Shown: positions 61,343 through 64,000 of the stretch, in pieces | Position numbering within the stretch: position 1 is the stretch's first letter | Layout: each line of letters begins with the position of its first letter | Assembly (NCBI RefSeq): GCF_011742555.1 | Contig: NZ_JAAQQR010000002.1 | Location: 558,001-622,000 of the forward strand | Source: Luteibacter jiangsuensis | GTDB lineage: Bacteria; Pseudomonadota; Gammaproteobacteria; Xanthomonadales; Rhodanobacteraceae | Reading direction: 5' to 3' | Length of the DNA: 64,000 bases | The notes under the pieces: generated by a model | What the model was told of the DNA's origin: nothing | The model's input: the letters and a program-made list of their open reading frames with translations, nothing else | The model's database searches: none | Made by a program: the position numbers and the translations under genes

Positions 61343-63340
61343 ATGCGCACCCGTCATCCGATCATCTATGCCCTGTCGGGCCTTCTCGCACTCGTGTCGT
61401 CGGCCGTCCGGGCAGACGAGTCCCTCTGGCGCGACGCGCCCAAGGTGCAGCAACGCCCGTCCGCCCGCCTCGCGCCCACCCCTCCGGCGTCCACCCGTCG
61501 GGTGATCCTCGACCGCGATGCCTTCGCGAAAACGATGCGGCGCATGGGAAGTGCCACATCGTCCGTGGAGCTGCCGCTGCCGGGTGGCGGCAGCAGCACC
61601 TTCACGCTGCGGCCGTCCGGAGTGATTCCGCCAGGCCTCGCCTCGCGCTACCCCGAACTGAAGAGCATGCGTGGCGAAGACGCCCACGGACGCCGCGCTC
61701 GCGTGGACATGGGGCCCGACGGCATCGGCGCCGCCGTCAGCGATCCCGCCGGTGACTGGTTCGTCCGCCCGGAAGCACCCGCCGATCCGGGCATCGCTCC
61801 CGCCGACCGGTATCACGAGATAGTGCGGCGATCGGCCAGCCGTACCAGAGCCCATGCCGAAACCATGGAAGGCACGGCGGCCACCGGCACGAACGAGACT
61901 TCGCGGCCACGAACGGACACAGGGGTGTATCGCACCTTGCGTATCGCCATGACCGCCACGCCCTCGTATACGAAAAGCCACGGCGGAACGCGGGCCCAGG
62001 CGCTGCAGGGCATCGTGACAGCGATCAACCGCATCAACCGCATATACGAGCGGGACCTCGGCGTACACCTCGTGCTGGCCGAAGACAACGACAAACTGGT
62101 GTTCACCCCGAACCACACGGATCCGTTCGTCGACCTCGATCCCGACGACGAGTCATACGACAGGGAAATGGCCCTGAGGAACGTGGAAGTCGTCGCGCGA
62201 ACCCTGAGCGAGGATGCGTTCGATGTGGGCCATCTGCTGGACGCACGGCGCGACAGCGGCATCGTCGGAGCGGTCGGCACCACATGCACGCGCTGGACGG
62301 GCAAGCCGGAGGATCGCGCACTGGCCAAGGCCGCCGGCATGACGGGCAATGCAAAGCCGTTTGGCGACCCCTTCCATGTCGATTTCATCGCCCACGAACT
62401 CGGACACCAGTTCGGTGCATCGCACACATTCAATGGCTGTGCGCGCGAACAGTGGGCGGCGGGCACGGCGCTCGAGCCCGGAAGCGGCTCCACCGTGATG
62501 GGTTACGCAGGGCTGTGTGGCGCATACGACCTGCAAAGCCAGTCGGACGACTATTTCCATGGCATCAGCATCGAAGAGGTGGGGGCATGGCTGGCCGGCC
62601 CGGGCGGCGCATGCGCCGTCACCGAGCCCGCCCGCGTTCGTACGCCGTGGCTCGACACGGAAGGATGGGAGCGCCCGTTGACGGTTCCGGCCCGCACGGC
62701 GTTCCAGTTGGCCGGCACCGCGCAGTTCGCGGAACCCGACGCGCAGCTCAGCTACACGTTCGAACAGATGGATCTCGGCGACTTCCAGTTCGACGCGATC
62801 CTCTCCGACCGTGGCACGGGGCCCCTCTTTCGCTCCCGCAAGCCCAATGCCGACGGAACGCAGACCTTTCCCGCCATGGCCGTCCTGCTGGGCATCGAGC
62901 CCCCCGACCAAGGCGACACCCTGCCGACAAGCGATCGCCGACTGCGTTTCCGCATGACGGTTCGCGACGAGCACGAGGGCCTGCGATCGCCCGCCGTCTA
63001 TGCCGACCGAACCGTAAGAGTGGTGGATACGGGCAGGGCTTTCGCAATCACGACGCCGGCACAGGCGGCAACCCTTCGGCGCGGCAGCCGGCGAGCCGTG
63101 CGCTGGGATACCGCGGATACGGTGAAGCCCCCCATCGCGTGCCCGTCGGTGCGCATCGACCTGTCCGTGGACGGCGGGTTCACCTTCCTGGCCACGCCGC
63201 TCGCGCGGCAGGTGCCGAACGAAGGCCAGGCCAGGGTGCAGATACCCGCCGATATCGCCGCATCGAGCGATGCGCGAATCCGCGTCGCCTGTGCCGATGG
63301 CCGCTTTTTCGCCCTCTCGCCGCGGATTCAGGTGCGTTAG
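61343..63340 (+). CDS. secreted M12B-like (reprolysin-type) zinc metallopeptidase
   Basis: A 665-residue protein with a signal peptide (YALSGLLALVSSAVRA) and a propeptide-like region. The protease core carries HELGHQFGASH (residues 351-361, HExxHxxGxxH zinc site) and STVMGYAG as the Met-turn. The C-terminal part (about 430-665) is beta-rich with a carbohydrate or cell-surface-binding look. Probably an extracellular protease. The start has AAAGG nearby. A 304-base gap precedes it, in which I see no supported element. Confidence 0.9.
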   Translation: MRTRHPIIYALSGLLALVSSAVRADESLWRDAPKVQQRPSARLAPTPPASTRRVILDRDAFAKTMRRMGSATSSVELPLPGGGSSTFTLRPSGVIPPGLASRYPELKSMRGEDAHGRRARVDMGPDGIGAAVSDPAGDWFVRPEAPADPGIAPADRYHEIVRRSASRTRAHAETMEGTAATGTNETSRPRTDTGVYRTLRIAMTATPSYTKSHGGTRAQALQGIVTAINRINRIYERDLGVHLVLAEDNDKLVFTPNHTDPFVDLDPDDESYDREMALRNVEVVARTLSEDAFDVGHLLDARRDSGIVGAVGTTCTRWTGKPEDRALAKAAGMTGNAKPFGDPFHVDFIAHELGHQFGASHTFNGCAREQWAAGTALEPGSGSTVMGYAGLCGAYDLQSQSDDYFHGISIEEVGAWLAGPGGACAVTEPARVRTPWLDTEGWERPLTVPARTAFQLAGTAQFAEPDAQLSYTFEQMDLGDFQFDAILSDRGTGPLFRSRKPNADGTQTFPAMAVLLGIEPPDQGDTLPTSDRRLRFRMTVRDEHEGLRSPAVYADRTVRVVDTGRAFAITTPAQAATLRRGSRRAVRWDTADTVKPPIACPSVRIDLSVDGGFTFLATPLARQVPNEGQARVQIPADIAASSDARIRVACADGRFFALSPRIQVR

Positions 63341-63346
63341 GAATCC

Positions 63347-64000
63347 TCAGAGGCCGAGGGAAATTTCCTCGGCCTCGACGCCCGCCATGTGGATGTGGTT
63401 CACGAACAGCGAGAAGGCCAGCTTCCCGGCCAGACCGTGCACGTGCTGCATCCACGGGGGCAGGTAGCGCGGCAACGCGATGTCGCCGCTTTCGAAGTGC
63501 GGTTCGAGGCTCATCACATCGTGCAGCGCCAGCTTTCCCGCGAACAGGTTGCGTAGCAGGTCGAGCCGGCGCTGACGCAGTGCCCAGCGAAAGAACGTGT
63601 GCACCGCCAGCAGGCCGCTCAGGTAGACGTTGTCCTTCGCGAAGGCCGAGCCGCCCGTGAGCGGCACGCCGCGGAACACGCGCTGGGTGGAATGAAAGCT
63701 GTCGGCCACATGCTGCCCGCAGTCGCGGAAGTAGCGGAATACGTCGACGAAATCGGCACCGTTGAGCGCCATGTCGATGGCAAGGATACGCAGGCTGATG
63801 CGCTTCAGCCGCGAAATGTCGATGGCGCCGGACATCAGTTCGGCGAACACGGCCAGGCCTTCCTGCGTTGCCGTGACGCGCGGCGAGGTACGCGCCAGCG
63901 AGGCCAGGACCGGCTGCTCGCGGCCATTCAACGCCGTAAGCGAGTGCACGAACGCTTCGTGCGCCAGCAGCTGGTGGCGGTCGTATTCGGTGAAGCGCAC
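63347..64000 (-). CDS. QEGLA-motif protein (DUF1704), C-terminal part, 5' end outside window
   Basis: The last 217 codons are visible and the frame is open to the window edge. The name-giving motif QEGLAVFAELMSG and an upstream LLAHEAFVHSLTALNG (HExxxH) mark the tyrosine-carboxypeptidase-like metallopeptidase fold of the flavohemoglobin-expression-modulating QEGLA family. The frame begins MRFTEYD at the edge, but the true start lies beyond. It converges with the metalloprotease gene. Confidence 0.9.
   Translation of the reverse strand: MRFTEYDRHQLLAHEAFVHSLTALNGREQPVLASLARTSPRVTATQEGLAVFAELMSGAIDISRLKRISLRILAIDMALNGADFVDVFRYFRDCGQHVADSFHSTQRVFRGVPLTGGSAFAKDNVYLSGLLAVHTFFRWALRQRRLDLLRNLFAGKLALHDVMSLEPHFESGDIALPRYLPPWMQHVHGLAGKLAFSLFVNHIHMAGVEAEEISLGL

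Noticed and set aside
1-64000. CRISPR array, insertion sequence or rRNA operon
   Set aside because: No regularly spaced short repeats, transposase-like reading frames or rRNA sequence were seen on either strand.

Overview
The window is a high-GC chromosomal segment of a gammaproteobacterium of the Xanthomonadales, most like the Rhodanobacteraceae (Luteibacter/Dyella type). The evidence is the speD-clp neighbourhood with a Clp-type CRP homologue, separate trpG-trpD-trpC genes, a stand-alone aceE, abundant secreted proteins, and GTGGGAGCCGC-type palindromic repeats. Genus is an inference; no rRNA gene is present.

Layout. 1-1.6 kb: the 3' end of a type IB topoisomerase and a secreted protein. 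1.7-4.6 kb: a thiamin uptake operon (TPP riboswitch, TonB-dependent receptor, PnuT-like permease). 4.7-12.2 kb: two copper-type bufferin (MNIO RiPP) operons and a divergent ECF sigma/anti-sigma pair. All three transcription units carry the same GTAACC-N16-CGAA promoter. The first operon ends in a translationally coupled kinase-like gene. 12.4-13.9 kb: an orphan MASE1 membrane protein and a secreted protein. 14.0-17.6 kb: an eight-gene, same-strand locus with a GH108 muramidase, two DUF2589 proteins, two holin-like membrane proteins and three small unknowns. It is followed by NarL-type and winged-helix regulators (17.7-19.1 kb). 19.2-21.5 kb: an acyltransferase divergent from a membrane LytTR regulator.

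From 21.5 to 31.3 kb lie mostly core genes: tRNA-Gln, rpsI-rplM, coq7, an extensin-like protein, speD, clp, a MarR-GNAT fusion, a TSUP permease, a HAD phosphatase and trpGDC. From 31.6 to 43.7 kb lies an accessory stretch of LysR regulators, small enzymes, a serine hydrolase-FAD monooxygenase-MocR operon and a 460-bp graveyard of degraded gene fragments. From 43.7 to 55.7 kb come two DUF2884 paralogues around an RcsB-like regulator, a Bcp peroxiredoxin, a UspA protein, a di-iron protein, an MFS exporter, a thioredoxin-TPR protein and a GST. From 55.8 to 64 kb: aceE, the hybrid malic enzyme maeB, a secreted HExxH metalloprotease and the 3' end of a QEGLA-motif protein.

The most notable regions are the paired bufferin operons with their shared sigma promoter and attached kinase gene, and the muramidase/holin/DUF2589 locus, which looks like a domesticated lysis or release cassette without phage structural genes. 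All functional calls come from reading motifs and gene order; no database search was run.
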